From Methylobacterium sp. (GTDB lineage: Bacteria; Pseudomonadota; Alphaproteobacteria; Rhizobiales; Beijerinckiaceae), in assembly GCF_019750675.1 (NCBI RefSeq), contig NZ_JAIEOF010000391.1, positions 1-57,502 on the forward strand: 57,502 nucleotides of DNA. Direction: 5' to 3'. This document shows positions 16,403-25,195 of this stretch, piece after piece (positions within the stretch are counted from its first letter, which is position 1; every line of letters starts with the position of its first letter). The notes under the pieces were generated by a model that was not told the DNA's origin, did not search any database, and worked only from the letters and a program-made list of their open reading frames with translations. A program made the position numbers and the translations under genes.

Positions 16403-17331
16403 GCGGCGTGTCCGTGGCCGCGCGCCGGATCGGGCGCGGCGGGCTTCGGGGGGCTCGGCGCCTTGGCCGGCGAAGGCCCGTGATGGCCCTCCCCATGCGC
16501 GTGATGCTCATGGACATGGGCATGGGCATGGGCATGGGCGTGGGGATGGGCATGAGAATGGTCGTGGTCCGGGCCGGTCGCCGGTTCCGCGTGGCGGCCG
16601 CAGACGGCCGCGTCCTCGTCCCAGGCCTCCGATAGGCTCTGGGCGCGGGCGAGGTTCTCGGCCGTGAGCACAGCCCCGGTGGCGCCCCAGGCCACCGCCT
16701 CGCGGGCGAGGAGCAGGGTGTGGGGGAAATGCCCGCGCACCTGCGCCAGGTCGTGCAGGGCGGCCACGATGGTGCGGCCCTGGTCGTGCCAGGACCGGAT
16801 CAGCGCCAGCAGATCGGCCGTGGTGCGCCCGTCGACGCCCGTGAAGGGCTCGTCGAGGAGCAGGATGCGGGCGTCCTGCACGATGAGGCGGGCGAACAGG
16901 GCGCGCTGGAACTGGCCCCCCGAGAGCGTGCCGATCAGCCGGTCCTCGAAGCCGCCGAGGCCGACCTTGGCCAGGGCGTCCACCAGCATCGGCCGGTGGG
17001 GCCGGGCGCTGCGCCAGGGGCCGAGCCGGTGCCAAAGGCCCATGGCCACGAGGTCGAGGACCCGCAGAGGAAAGCTGCGGTCGATCTCGGCGGCCTGCGG
17101 CAGGTAGGCGACGCTTCCCTTCGGGGCCGGCCGCTCGATCCGTCCCTCCAGGCAGGGGATCTCGCCGACGATGCCCTTGAGCAGCGTGGACTTGCCGGCG
17201 CCGTTGGGACCCACCAGCGCGAGGAGGGCGCCCGGGGGGATCGTGCCGTCGAGGTGATGCACCGCCGGGTGCCGGTCATAGGCGAGGGTCAGTCCCCGGA
17301 GCGCGATCGCCCCGTCGCGGTCGCAACTCAT
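16399..17331 (-). CDS. znuC: Zinc ABC transporter ATP-binding protein with His-rich tail
   Basis: The ATPase subunit, about 310 residues. Walker A (GPNGAGKSTLLKG), the signature LSGGQFQRALFARLI, Walker B (ARILLLDEPFTGVD) and the switch His (ALHDLAQV) are all present. After residue about 250 the protein runs into a tail dominated by His alternating with Ala, Asp and Gly, which could bind or sense zinc in the cytoplasm; ordinary ZnuC lacks so long a His run. ATG at 17331 overlaps the stop of a small upstream ORF in ATGA. GTG at 17343 is an alternative start. Confidence 0.9.
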   Translation of the reverse strand: MSCDRDGAIALRGLTLAYDRHPAVHHLDGTIPPGALLALVGPNGAGKSTLLKGIVGEIPCLEGRIERPAPKGSVAYLPQAAEIDRSFPLRVLDLVAMGLWHRLGPWRSARPHRPMLVDALAKVGLGGFEDRLIGTLSGGQFQRALFARLIVQDARILLLDEPFTGVDGRTTADLLALIRSWHDQGRTIVAALHDLAQVRGHFPHTLLLAREAVAWGATGAVLTAENLARAQSLSEAWDEDAAVCGRHAEPATGPDHDHSHAHPHAHAHAHAHVHEHHAHGEGHHGPSPAKAPSPPKPAAPDPARGHGHAA

Positions 17332-17459
17332 CGGGACGCCCACAGGACAGCCGTCCAGAGCAGGACGGCCAGCCCCGCGGCCGCGGCGAAGCGCAGGGAG
17401 GCACCGGCCTGGAACAGGGACGGACGCGGCTGGGCGGGGATGCGCGGGGTACGGGTCAC
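17328..17459 (-). CDS. Small membrane ORF (43 aa) leading the zinc operon
   Basis: A 43-codon frame from GTG at 17459 encodes MTRTPRIPAQPRPSLFQAG then a hydrophobic segment (about residues 21-41: SLRFAAAAGLAVLLWTAVLW) and ends ASR. Its TGA overlaps the znuC ATG in ATGA, the same coupling used by the next two genes, which is the main evidence that it is real. No Shine-Dalgarno is visible, so it may be leaderless or weakly translated. It looks like a single-pass inner-membrane peptide. No family recognised. Confidence 0.45.
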   Translation of the reverse strand: MTRTPRIPAQPRPSLFQAGASLRFAAAAGLAVLLWTAVLWASR

Positions 17460-17503
17460 GGTTGGATCATTTGCCCGAACGGGAGCGCCGGCTTATGTTG
17501 GCG

Positions 17504-17520
17504 GTGATACACTGTAACAC
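17504..17520. promoter_or_regulatory. Zur-box-like dyad between znu and zur
   Basis: GTGATACACTGTAACAC is a 17-bp dyad around a central C: GTG/CAC and TACA/TGTA pair perfectly, with one mismatched pair. It lies 45 bp upstream of the small znu leader ORF and 40 bp upstream of zur, in the only shared promoter region. The position and Fur-family symmetry make it the probable Zur operator controlling both directions. Confidence 0.65.
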
Positions 17521-17559
17521 TCGGGCAGTTCAACGGGCCGGGTTCGCGGGGCAGACACG

Positions 17560-18051
17560 ATGCACGACCATGCGGCGACGCATGACCATGGCTGCGGCGG
17601 TGCGCAGGCGGCCATCGCCCGGGCCGAACGCCTGTGCCGCGAGCGCGACCTGCAGTTCACCCGCCTGCGCCGGGACGTGCTGACGGCGGTGGCGGGCCAG
17701 ACCCGGCCGATGGGCGCCTACGACATCGCCGAGGCCCTGAGCGAGCCGGGCCGGCGGGTGGCGGCGGTCTCGGTCTACCGCGCGCTCGATTTCCTGACCG
17801 AGCATGGCCTCGTCCACCGCATCGCCAGCCGCAACGCCTTCGTCTCCTGCGGGCATTCCCACACGGACGGGGCGGGGCTCGTCTTCCTGATCTGCCGCAA
17901 CTGCGGGACCATCGACGAGACCACGGCGCCGGAGGTCGAGGACCAGCTCGGACGGACCCTGGCCAAGGCCGGGTTCCGGCCGATCAGCCGCATCCTCGAG
18001 GTGGAGGGCGAGTGCGGCGCCTGCCTCGGGCAGGCCGGCGCCGAAGGTTGA
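17560..18051 (+). CDS. zur: Fur-family zinc uptake regulator Zur
   Basis: A 163-residue Fur-family repressor. A His-rich start (MHDHAATHDHGCGG) leads into the winged helix (LQFTRLRRDVLTAVAGQTRP, AYDIAEAL, AAVSVYRALDFLTEHGLVHRI), then metal and dimer sites: NAFVSCGHSHTDG, FLICRNCGTIDE (CxxC) and ECGACLG (a second CxxC). Zinc rather than iron specificity is inferred from the divergent znu genes. It is probably autoregulated through the dyad at 17504-17520. Confidence 0.9.
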   Translation: MHDHAATHDHGCGGAQAAIARAERLCRERDLQFTRLRRDVLTAVAGQTRPMGAYDIAEALSEPGRRVAAVSVYRALDFLTEHGLVHRIASRNAFVSCGHSHTDGAGLVFLICRNCGTIDETTAPEVEDQLGRTLAKAGFRPISRILEVEGECGACLGQAGAEG

Positions 18052-18070
18052 GGCGGCGCCCGTCGAAGTC

Positions 18071-19585
18071 TCAGAACGCGTTCTTGTAGGCGCGCGGCGA
18101 GAACACGGTCATGAACATGATCCGGATGTCGAACCAGATCGACCAGTTGTCGATGTAGTGCAGGTCGTGCTGGACGCGGCGCTCCATGTCGAGATCCGTC
18201 AGGGTCTCGCCGCGCAGGCCGTTGACCTGGGCCCAGCCGGTGATGCCCGGCATCACGTTGTGGCGGCGCGCGTAGAGGGCGATGCGGTTCTCGAAGCTGC
18301 GGTCGTGCGCGAGGGCGTGCGGGCGGGGGCCGACCAGGGACATCTCGCCGAGCACGACGTTGAGGAGTTGCGGCAGCTCGTCGATGTTCGAGCGGCGCAG
18401 CATGGCGCCGATGGGCGTGATGCGGCTGTCGTTGCGGGTGGCCTGCTTGAAGACGGTGTCCTGCGCCACCTTCATGCTGCGGAACTTGTAGACGCCGAAG
18501 GGCTGCTGATTGAACCCGTAGCGCTTCTGCCGGAAGAACACCGGCCCGGGGCTGTCGAGCTTGATCAGCACGCCCACCGCGAGGAAGAGCGGGGCGAGGA
18601 GCACCAGCGCGACGAGGGCGAGCGTCAGGTCGAGGGTGCGCTTGAGGAGCAGTTCGCCGGCCTGGAGCGGACGGCGCCCGATGTTGATGCCCGACAGGCG
18701 GCCGACGCGGGCGAGCTTCAGGTCGGGGAAGCGGTCCATCACCGAGCCGGGGCGCAGGTGCAGGGCGGCCGGCACGCGCAGGAACGCGTCGATGCAGCGC
18801 TCGATGTCGGCGGCCTCGGACCAGGGCACGAGGATGAAGACGTCGTCGGGGCGCAGGAAGCGCACCACGGAGACCGCCAGGTCGAGATCCTCCGACATCT
18901 GGGCCCGGCGCGAGGCCTCGTCCCCCATCGGGTCGATCCGGCGAAGGTAGCTGGTGCCGATGACGCGCAGGCCCAGGGCCTCCGCGTCGTTGTGGGCGTA
19001 GAAACGGGCGATGTCCTCCTCGTACCCGACGAGGTGGATGCGGTTGATGGAGGCCGAGGCCGGGGTCACGGCCCGGCGCACCACCCCGAGCGCCACGGTC
19101 CGAACGATGAGCAGGGCCGGCAGGCCCGAGACGAAGAGCCCGAGGGAGACGAGGCGCGAGTAGTCCTGCGTGGTCTTGGTGGCGAAGCCGATCACCAGGG
19201 CGATGGCCCAGGCACCGACCCACACCGTCGCGGCCCGCTTGAGGTGGGGCCGGTCGGAGAGCAGCGTCTCGATGCTGTAATCCTCGCGCACGAGGTTGGT
19301 GAGCAGGACGAACAGGCCGACCAGGGCCGAGAGCTCGAAGCTGCCGCTGGTGCTCACGGCCGGGATATTCCCCTGCATCGAGACGTAATAGGCGAGATCG
19401 ACCAGCGCGGCGACGCCCAGGATGGCGGCGAGATCGGCGAGTGCCGTCGCCACCGGAATGCCCGCGCGGAAGGCGGCGCGGCGGCGGCGCGGCATGAGAG
19501 CCGTCCAGACGTCCCGGCGTGACCGGGCGACCGGAAGCTTCTCGAAGACGTCGGGGATACGGTCTTGAAACATCTGGAGCGCCAT
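18071..19585 (-). CDS. Undecaprenyl-phosphate sugar phosphotransferase (WcaJ/PssY type)
   Basis: Transfers a sugar-1-phosphate, probably glucose-1-P, onto undecaprenyl phosphate as the first step of exopolysaccharide repeat assembly. The 504-residue protein has four to five N-terminal hydrophobic segments, a CoA-binding-like central domain (HLVGYEEDIARFYAHNDAEA) and a C-terminal bacterial sugar transferase domain. The latter shows RTLDLTLALVALVLLAPLFL, DSPGPVFFRQKRYG, YKFRSM, RRSNIDELPQLLNVVLGEMS, LVGPRPHA and MPGITGWAQVNGLRGET. ATG at 19585 is chosen over an upstream in-frame start 249 nt away. No glycosyltransferases or export genes are adjacent. Confidence 0.9.
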   Translation of the reverse strand: MALQMFQDRIPDVFEKLPVARSRRDVWTALMPRRRRAAFRAGIPVATALADLAAILGVAALVDLAYYVSMQGNIPAVSTSGSFELSALVGLFVLLTNLVREDYSIETLLSDRPHLKRAATVWVGAWAIALVIGFATKTTQDYSRLVSLGLFVSGLPALLIVRTVALGVVRRAVTPASASINRIHLVGYEEDIARFYAHNDAEALGLRVIGTSYLRRIDPMGDEASRRAQMSEDLDLAVSVVRFLRPDDVFILVPWSEAADIERCIDAFLRVPAALHLRPGSVMDRFPDLKLARVGRLSGINIGRRPLQAGELLLKRTLDLTLALVALVLLAPLFLAVGVLIKLDSPGPVFFRQKRYGFNQQPFGVYKFRSMKVAQDTVFKQATRNDSRITPIGAMLRRSNIDELPQLLNVVLGEMSLVGPRPHALAHDRSFENRIALYARRHNVMPGITGWAQVNGLRGETLTDLDMERRVQHDLHYIDNWSIWFDIRIMFMTVFSPRAYKNAF

Positions 19586-20105
19586 GTCCCGTCCTGATGC
19601 GGAAACTGTCCCAAGTTGAGCCAAACGCCGGCTCGAACCTGATTTCTGAGGCTGAACCCGCAAAGCCCGGGCCCCAGTACGCCACGCATCAGAGCGGCTT
19701 CGCCGGACGAAGCCGCGCGCCACCTTCCGTCGGATCCGACGGGCCCCTGGTCGGGTCCCATCCGAATCCAAACACATCCGAGGTAAGTTGTTGTCGCCGT
19801 AGCACGCCGTAATGCGGCCCGTAGCGAACTGCAACGGAACGTTAACTGAACGAAACGGCTGTCCGCGGCAGGATTGTCGGCGCCGTGCCAGATCTCACGT
19901 CCGGGCGGCGAACAGTCGGTCGGGTTCGCCCGGACCGACGGCTCACAGTCGCAACCGTCGCGGCCGCATCCGGTGGAGCGATGGCGCGCGGCGCCCGCGG
20001 CATCGAGAGCGGACGCTCAGGGCCATCGAGGCCGGGTTGCCGCTCGGTGTGCCCGGGTGCCCCGCCGACCCTCGCGGATCGGATCGCTTCGGGGCTCGCG
20101 GCGAA
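19586..20105. other. Non-coding stretch upstream of the sugar transferase
   Basis: About 520 bp between the start of the sugar transferase (minus) and the 3' end of the heme oxygenase gene (minus). I see no credible gene. The frames crossing it have non-coding amino-acid composition. It presumably holds the sugar transferase promoter, possibly in the AT-richer part near 19780-19860, but no clear -35/-10 pair or operator stands out. Confidence 0.5.
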
Positions 20106-20438
20106 TCAGGCGAGGGCCGAATCAGGGCGGGCGACGGTCTGGATCGTCTCGAATCCCTCGAATTGCGGGTGTCCCAGGTACAGGGGCTTCGTGGACGGCA
20201 CGCGGCCATGGGCTTTCCGGAACTGTTCGGAGCGGGTCCAGGCCTCGAAATCGGCCTTGGACGACCAGATCGTGTGCGAGGCGTAGAGGACGTGGTCCTC
20301 GTGCTCGGGCCCCTTCAGGAGATGGAATTCGACGAAGCCCGGCATCTCACCGAGATGACTGTCGCGGCCGAGCCAGACCTGCTCGAAGTCTTCGGTCGCG
20401 TCCTTGACAACTTTGAATCGGTTCATCGCGATATACAT
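20106..20438 (-). CDS. IsdG/HmuQ-like heme-degrading monooxygenase
   Basis: An antibiotic-monooxygenase-fold protein of 110 residues. The IsdG catalytic triad is present with matching spacing: N6 (MYIAMNRF), W67 (FEAWTRS) and H77 (FRKAHGR). This favours heme ring opening with iron release in the cytoplasm over a polyketide monooxygenase role. ATG at 20438 is preceded by AGGTGG and starts the conserved beta strand. The gene is alone, without heme-uptake genes. I could not identify an iron-responsive site upstream, although a 12-bp palindrome lies at 20465-20476. Confidence 0.82.
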   Translation of the reverse strand: MYIAMNRFKVVKDATEDFEQVWLGRDSHLGEMPGFVEFHLLKGPEHEDHVLYASHTIWSSKADFEAWTRSEQFRKAHGRVPSTKPLYLGHPQFEGFETIQTVARPDSALA

Positions 20439-20905
20439 GATCCACCTGGGTTTTTTCGATGTTCCGGGACGTCCCGCATCACGCCTTAAACCTGGAGCGC
20501 TCAGGGGCAAAAGGCCATGCGGCGGGACGCATCGGCCGCGTTCGGCCCCCGGCACCGGCTTTCCGCTCGATGCCGCGAACAGCAATCGTGGCGCCGTGTG
20601 CCTGCGTCCCGATCAAAATTCCGTGGATGCCCGGGCGATCGCAGGCTTGCAATCCGTGCCGGCTTTGTGGTCAAGCTGTCACAACGCATGACCGATGCTG
20701 ACGCGGAGTAAAACATCGTGTGGCATTTGGTGCCGGACAAGGATAATTTGTGTCGGCTTGCTCTATCGACGATCAAAGGCCTCAATTTCCCAACGAGTGC
20801 ACTTAAGGAATCCTGAAGGCGTTCGTACGAAAGCGCTCAGAGCCGATCGCCCCGGCGGCAGGTCCGCGCTGAAGCGAGGCTTTTCCATAAGGACTGAACC
20901 GAGAG
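20439..20905. promoter_or_regulatory. Divergent non-coding region between heme oxygenase and XRE regulator
   Basis: About 467 bp without a credible gene. It holds two perfect short palindromes. CGGGACGTCCCG (20465-20476) lies 27 bp before the heme oxygenase start. TTCGTACGAA (20822-20831) lies 75 bp before the XRE regulator start, in AT-richer DNA suited to a promoter. Either could be an operator; the second fits autoregulation by the adjacent regulator. Function is not shown. Confidence 0.4.
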
Positions 20906-21337
20906 ATGATGCCCAAGCAGACCACCGACGTCGATCGCCTCGTCGGATTGAGGATCACCGCCCTGCGCAAGGCGCGCGGACTGAGTCAGACGGCGCTTGG
21001 CACCGCCGTGGGCGTCACGTTCCAGCAGGTGCAAAAGTACGAGAAGGGCCAGAACCGTGTCGGCGCCGGCCGCCTGCGCGAGATCGCCCGCCTGCTCGAA
21101 GTCCCGGTCTCGGCCTTCTTCGAGGAGGACGACATGGGCGGCACGCAATCCGACGTGTTCGGCTTCCTCAGCGCGCAGGGCGCCATCGAGCTGCTCCGTG
21201 CCTACGCGTTGATCGAGGACGACCAGCTTCGCCGCGACGTGCTCGCCATCGTGCGGACGGCCGCCAAGATGGGAAAGCAGGCGCCCGAGCCGACCCCGGC
21301 TCCGACGCCGACACCCACGCCGGCGCCGGCCAGCTAG
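20906..21337 (+). CDS. XRE-family helix-turn-helix transcriptional regulator
   Basis: A 143-residue regulator with an N-terminal Cro/CI-type helix-turn-helix: LVGLRITALRKARGLSQTAL, GTAVGVTFQQVQKYEKGQNR, VGAGRLREIARLLEVPVSAFF. This sequence type is common in Rhizobiales. A linker, a helical segment ending about residue 125 and a Pro-Thr-Ala tail with PTPAPTP repeats follow. ATG at 20906, or the adjacent ATG at 20909, is preceded by CGAGAG. Targets are unknown, and it is convergent with cobB. There is no sign that it controls the cobalamin genes. Confidence 0.88.
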   Translation: MMPKQTTDVDRLVGLRITALRKARGLSQTALGTAVGVTFQQVQKYEKGQNRVGAGRLREIARLLEVPVSAFFEEDDMGGTQSDVFGFLSAQGAIELLRAYALIEDDQLRRDVLAIVRTAAKMGKQAPEPTPAPTPTPTPAPAS

Positions 21338-21347
21338 GGCTTCGCCC

Positions 21348-21376
21348 GGGCGGCGGCGCGCTTCACCGGGCCGCCC
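21348..21376. terminator. Hairpin between convergent regulator and cobB genes
   Basis: GGGCGGC (21348-21354) pairs with GCCGCCC (21370-21376) around a 15-nt loop, in the 53-bp gap between the ends of the XRE regulator and cobB. Its position suggests a bidirectional transcription end, but no T-run follows on either strand, so it may only block or stabilise. Confidence 0.35.
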
Positions 21377-21390
21377 CGATCCCCTGATCC

Positions 21391-22701
21391 TCAGCCGATC
21401 AGGTGGAAGAAGCTGCCGCTCGTCCGCCCGCGTCGATGCCCGGCGAGGCCGAGGGGAACGCCCTCGGCATCGGTGACGCTGGCGAGACCGGTCTCGTCCG
21501 TCGGCGGGGCGCTGCGCTCGCTCGCATAGTGGAATTCGTGTCCGACGAGGCGTGCGCCCGTTGCCCCGAGGGGGCCCTCGGCCAGGAGCGTGGCGACGCG
21601 GTAGCCGAGATGCAGGCGGCGGGCCTTGTAGGAGGTCGCCACCGGAAGCAGTCCGGCCATGCCGTGCGTGACCCCCGCCGCATCCTCGAGGCTCTCGCCC
21701 AGCACCATGTAGCCGCCGCACTCGCCGTGCACCGGCCTGTCCTGCGCGAACGCCCGTAGGCCGTCCAGGAAGTGCCCGGCCTGGGCGAGTTGCCCCGCAT
21801 GGAGCTCAGGGTAGCCGCCGGGCAGCCAGCAGGCGTCGCAATCGGCCTGGGGCGGCTCGTCGGCCAGGGGCGAGAACGGCACGAGTTCGGCCCCCGCCGC
21901 CCGCCAGCCCGCCGCCATGTGCGGATACAGGAACGAGAACGCCGCATCGGACGCGATGGCGATGCGCTGGCCCGGCGGGCGGGGCAGGAGGCCCGCGCCC
22001 GGCGCGGGCGCCGCTCCGGCAGCGACCGCCAGGATCGCGTCGAGGTCGAGCCCGGCCTCGGCGAGGTCGGCGAGCCGGTCGAGGCGGGCCTCGAGGTCGT
22101 TTGTCTCGCGCGCCTGGACGAGGCCGAGATGGCGCTCCGGCAGGATGAGGCTCGCGTCCCGCATCAGCGCCCCGAGCACCGGCATGCCGATGCGGCTCAG
22201 GCCCGCCTCCACGAGGCGGCGGTGGCGGGCACTCGCGACCTTGTTCAGGATCACCCCGGCGATGCGGATGCGCGGATCGTAGGCCCGGCACCCGAGGGCG
22301 AGGGCGGCGGCCGACTGTGCGGCGCCCGAGACGTCGAGGACGAGGAGCACCGGCCAGCCATAGCGCGCGGCGATGTCGGCGTTGGCGCCGGTGCGCCCCT
22401 CCGGTGCCACGATGCCGTCGAACAGCCCCATCGAGCCCTCGGCCACCACGAGGTCGGCGCTCGCGGCCGCGAGGGCCGCGACCGCGTCGAGCATCGGCTC
22501 CGGCATGGCGAAGCTGTCGAGGTTGAAGCTCGGATGGCCGGTGGCGGCCTGGTGGAAGGCGGGGTCGATGTAGTCCGGCCCGCACTTGGCGCCGCGCACC
22601 GCGAGCCCGCGCCGAGCCAGCGCGCGCATCAGCGCCAGGGTCACGGTGGTCTTGCCCGAGCTCGAACGGGGTGCGGCGACGAGGAGTCCGGGCACGCTCA
22701 C
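21391..22701 (-). CDS. cobB: Cobyrinate a,c-diamide synthase CobB
   Basis: Amidates side chains a and c of (hydrogeno)cobyrinate using glutamine and ATP. The 436 residues hold an N-terminal dethiobiotin-synthetase-like ATPase domain ([46 protein letters not shown]) and a C-terminal glutamine amidotransferase domain. The latter has [14 protein letters not shown], the nucleophile Cys in [12 protein letters not shown], and HEFHYAS. GTG at 22701 overlaps the cobM stop in GTGA, so it is coupled. The gene is last in the cobL-cobE-cobM-cobB run. Confidence 0.96.
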   Translation of the reverse strand: MSVPGLLVAAPRSSSGKTTVTLALMRALARRGLAVRGAKCGPDYIDPAFHQAATGHPSFNLDSFAMPEPMLDAVAALAAASADLVVAEGSMGLFDGIVAPEGRTGANADIAARYGWPVLLVLDVSGAAQSAAALALGCRAYDPRIRIAGVILNKVASARHRRLVEAGLSRIGMPVLGALMRDASLILPERHLGLVQARETNDLEARLDRLADLAEAGLDLDAILAVAAGAAPAPGAGLLPRPPGQRIAIASDAAFSFLYPHMAAGWRAAGAELVPFSPLADEPPQADCDACWLPGGYPELHAGQLAQAGHFLDGLRAFAQDRPVHGECGGYMVLGESLEDAAGVTHGMAGLLPVATSYKARRLHLGYRVATLLAEGPLGATGARLVGHEFHYASERSAPPTDETGLASVTDAEGVPLGLAGHRRGRTSGSFFHLIG

Positions 22702-23495
22702 CGTTCCACTCCGTCCGTGCGTTCGCCCAGCACGGTCTCGCCCGTCGGGCGGAAGCGCCGGTCGTAATCGGGGGAATACAACGCGCTTTCCCGGAACTCG
22801 GCCGGATCGAGGGCAGGGCCGACCAGGATCAGCGCCGTGCGCTCCAAGCCGGCCTCGGCAACCTGGCCGGCGATCGTCGCCAGGGTTCCGGTGAGCACGC
22901 GCTCGTCGGGCCAGGTGGCGCGGAACACCACCGCGGCCGGGCAATCCGCGCCGTAGAACGGCGTCAGCTCGGAGACCACCGCGTCGACGACGTGGATCGA
23001 GAGGTGCAGGGCGAGGGTGGCCCCGGTGCGCGCGAAGGCCGTCAGGGTCTCGCGCTCCGGCATGGCGCTGGCGCGCCCCGAGGTGCGGGTGAGGACGACG
23101 GACTGGGCAAGGCCCGGCACGGTGAGCTCCCGCCTGAGCAGCGCGGCGGCGGCGGCGAAGGAGGGCACGCCCGGGGTCACCGTGAAGGGGATGCCGGCCT
23201 GGGTGAGGCGGCGGGTCTGCTCGGCGAGCGCGCTCCAGATCGAGAGGTCGCCCGAATGCAGGCGCGCCACGTCCAGGCCCGCCGCGTCGGCGGCGGCGCA
23301 TTCGGCGACGATCGCGTCGAGGTCGAGGGGGGCGGTGTCGACGATTCGGGCGCCGGGCGGACACCAGCCCAGGATCTCGGGCGCCACGAGGGACCCCGCA
23401 TGCAGGCAGACGGGGCAGCGCGCGATGAGGTCGCGGCCGCGGACGGTGATGAGGTCGGCGGCCCCCGGGCCGGCGCCGATGAAGTGAACGGTCAT
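22698..23495 (-). CDS. cobM: Precorrin-4 C11-methyltransferase CobM
   Basis: An SAM-dependent methyltransferase that adds the C11 methyl group to precorrin-4. The 265-residue protein has the SUMT-family N-terminus [22 protein letters not shown], then [46 protein letters not shown], and [17 protein letters not shown]. It overlaps cobE by 4 nt at its start (ATGA, 23492-23495) and cobB by 4 nt at its end. Confidence 0.96.
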   Translation of the reverse strand: MTVHFIGAGPGAADLITVRGRDLIARCPVCLHAGSLVAPEILGWCPPGARIVDTAPLDLDAIVAECAAADAAGLDVARLHSGDLSIWSALAEQTRRLTQAGIPFTVTPGVPSFAAAAALLRRELTVPGLAQSVVLTRTSGRASAMPERETLTAFARTGATLALHLSIHVVDAVVSELTPFYGADCPAAVVFRATWPDERVLTGTLATIAGQVAEAGLERTALILVGPALDPAEFRESALYSPDYDRRFRPTGETVLGERTDGVER

Positions 23496-23932
23496 GGCTC
23501 TTGGGTGACGGATTGTGCGCGAAGCGCAAGGGCGCAGGTGGCCCCGGCGCTGGCGATTCGCCGCAGCAGCAGCGTCGCACCGGGCCCCGCGGCGGCGAGG
23601 GCTGCGGCCTCCGCCACCGAGCCGACCCGACGCGATGCCTCGATCCGCTGCGACCGGGTGGGCACGTCGGCGTCCACGGCGATCAGGGCCTCGGGCGGAA
23701 CCGCCGCGAGGGAACAGCCCAGGGCCTCGGCGACCGCGCGGATCGCCGGCTCCCCGGCCCGGTCGGCGGCGGTGGCGAGGCGCGCGAGGCGGGTGCGCGG
23801 CAGGCCGGCCTCGTCGCAGGCCCGGTCCACGAGGGCGATGATGTCTTGGGCCGGGGTCGCATGGCGAAACCCGATCCCGGCGACGAGATCGGCCGGGCCG
23901 GGCCCGGCCGGCGCCGCGTCACCCGCCGTCAT
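23492..23932 (-). CDS. cobE: Cobalamin biosynthesis protein CobE (CbiG C-terminal-like)
   Basis: A 146-residue homologue of the C-terminal domain of CbiG. In the aerobic pathway CobE is needed, but its exact step is not settled. [20 protein letters not shown] at the N-terminus and a [24 protein letters not shown] segment match the family. ATG at 23932 overlaps the cobL stop by 4 nt. ATG at 23950 would add six residues lying inside cobL. Placement between cobL and cobM is typical. Confidence 0.88.
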   Translation of the reverse strand: MTAGDAAPAGPGPADLVAGIGFRHATPAQDIIALVDRACDEAGLPRTRLARLATAADRAGEPAIRAVAEALGCSLAAVPPEALIAVDADVPTRSQRIEASRRVGSVAEAAALAAAGPGATLLLRRIASAGATCALALRAQSVTQEP

Positions 23933-25167
23933 GGTTTGATCCACGCCCATTGCGTCACCGGCATCGCGCCGCGCCAGCCATGCAGGTGCCCGACCGGATC
24001 GGCATGGGCGACCGTCAGGCGCTTGAGGCTTCCGCCGCGCTCCGCGAAGGCCGCGAGCAGCACGGCCTCGCCTTCCAGGGTCACCACGTTGGCGACGAGG
24101 CGTCCGCCCGGGGGCAGGGCGGCGATGGCCGCCTCGAGAACCCCCGGCGCGGTGACGCCGCCGCCGATGAAGACGGTGTCGGGCGCCGGCAGGCCGGCCA
24201 GCGCCGCGGGGGCGGAGCCCTCCACCACGCGCAGATCCGGCACGCCGAGGCGGCCTGCGTTGCGGGCGATGCGGGCGGCCCGGGCCGGGTTGCCCTCGAC
24301 GGCGATGGCCCGGAGGCTCGGATGGCGCAGCATCCACTCGATGGAGATCGAGCCCGCCCCGGCGCCGATATCCCACAGCATCTGGCCGGCGCGCGGGCGC
24401 AGGGCCGCCAGCGTCACGGCCCGGATGTCGGCCTTGGTGAGCTGGCCGTCGTTCTCGAACCAGGCATCGTCGAGGCCCGGGCTGAGGGTGACGATCTGCG
24501 CCGTCGGCGGGCCGACGACCTCGATGCCGAGGGTGTTGAGCGGGTCGATCCCGGTGAGATCGAAGCCCTCCGCCGTCGCGTTGCGGCGGCGCTCGCGCGG
24601 GCCCCCCATGGCCTCCAGGACGGTGAGGCGGGACGCGCCGAGGCCGCGCTCGACCAGGAGCGCGGCGACCGCCGCCGGCGTGGTCTCGTCCCAGGTCAGC
24701 ACGAGGAGGCGGGCGCCGGGCTGGAGATACGGGATCAGCCGGGGCAGCGCCCGGCCGTGCAGGGTCAGGCAGCCGGTCTCGGCCAGGGGCCAGCCGAGGC
24801 GGGCGCCGGCGAGGCTGAAGGCGGACGGCTGGGGGAAGACCCGGATCTCCTCCGCGGGCACGAGGCGGGCGATCTCGGCACCGATGCCGTAATGGAACGG
24901 GTCGCCGGTCGCCAGAATGCAGGTGGGTGTCCCGCGCCGGGCGAGGAGGCCGGGATAGGCGTCCGCGATCGGGCTCGGCCAGGCTCGCGTCTCGGCGGAA
25001 AGCGGCGCGGCCAGGGCCAGGTGCCGGCGCCCGCCATAGACGAGGCGCGCGCCGTCGAGGGCGGCGGCGGCGGCGGGACTCAGGCCCGCGCGGCCCTCCT
25101 CGCCGATGCCCACGATGGTCAGCCAGGGGGGGCTTCCCCGCAGGGTGGACTCGATGTCAGCGGTCAT
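23929..25167 (-). CDS. cobL: Precorrin-6B C5,15-methyltransferase (decarboxylating) CobL
   Basis: A bifunctional SAM enzyme that methylates C5 and C15 and removes the C12 acetate carboxyl. The 412 residues contain an N-terminal CbiE-like domain (WLTIVGIGEEGRAGL, ILATGDPFHYGIGAEI, QPSAFSLAGARLGWPL) and a C-terminal CbiT-like Rossmann domain (LWDIGAGAGSISIEWML, VEGNPARAARI, FIGGGVTAPGV). ATG at 25167 places the conserved domain 16 residues in. Only 28 bp separate it from the divergent cobK start, so its promoter must overlap the start of cobK. Confidence 0.95.
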   Translation of the reverse strand: MTADIESTLRGSPPWLTIVGIGEEGRAGLSPAAAAALDGARLVYGGRRHLALAAPLSAETRAWPSPIADAYPGLLARRGTPTCILATGDPFHYGIGAEIARLVPAEEIRVFPQPSAFSLAGARLGWPLAETGCLTLHGRALPRLIPYLQPGARLLVLTWDETTPAAVAALLVERGLGASRLTVLEAMGGPRERRRNATAEGFDLTGIDPLNTLGIEVVGPPTAQIVTLSPGLDDAWFENDGQLTKADIRAVTLAALRPRAGQMLWDIGAGAGSISIEWMLRHPSLRAIAVEGNPARAARIARNAGRLGVPDLRVVEGSAPAALAGLPAPDTVFIGGGVTAPGVLEAAIAALPPGGRLVANVVTLEGEAVLLAAFAERGGSLKRLTVAHADPVGHLHGWRGAMPVTQWAWIKP

Positions 25168-25195
25168 GGAGAACGGCCCCGAGGGTGGGGGGAGC

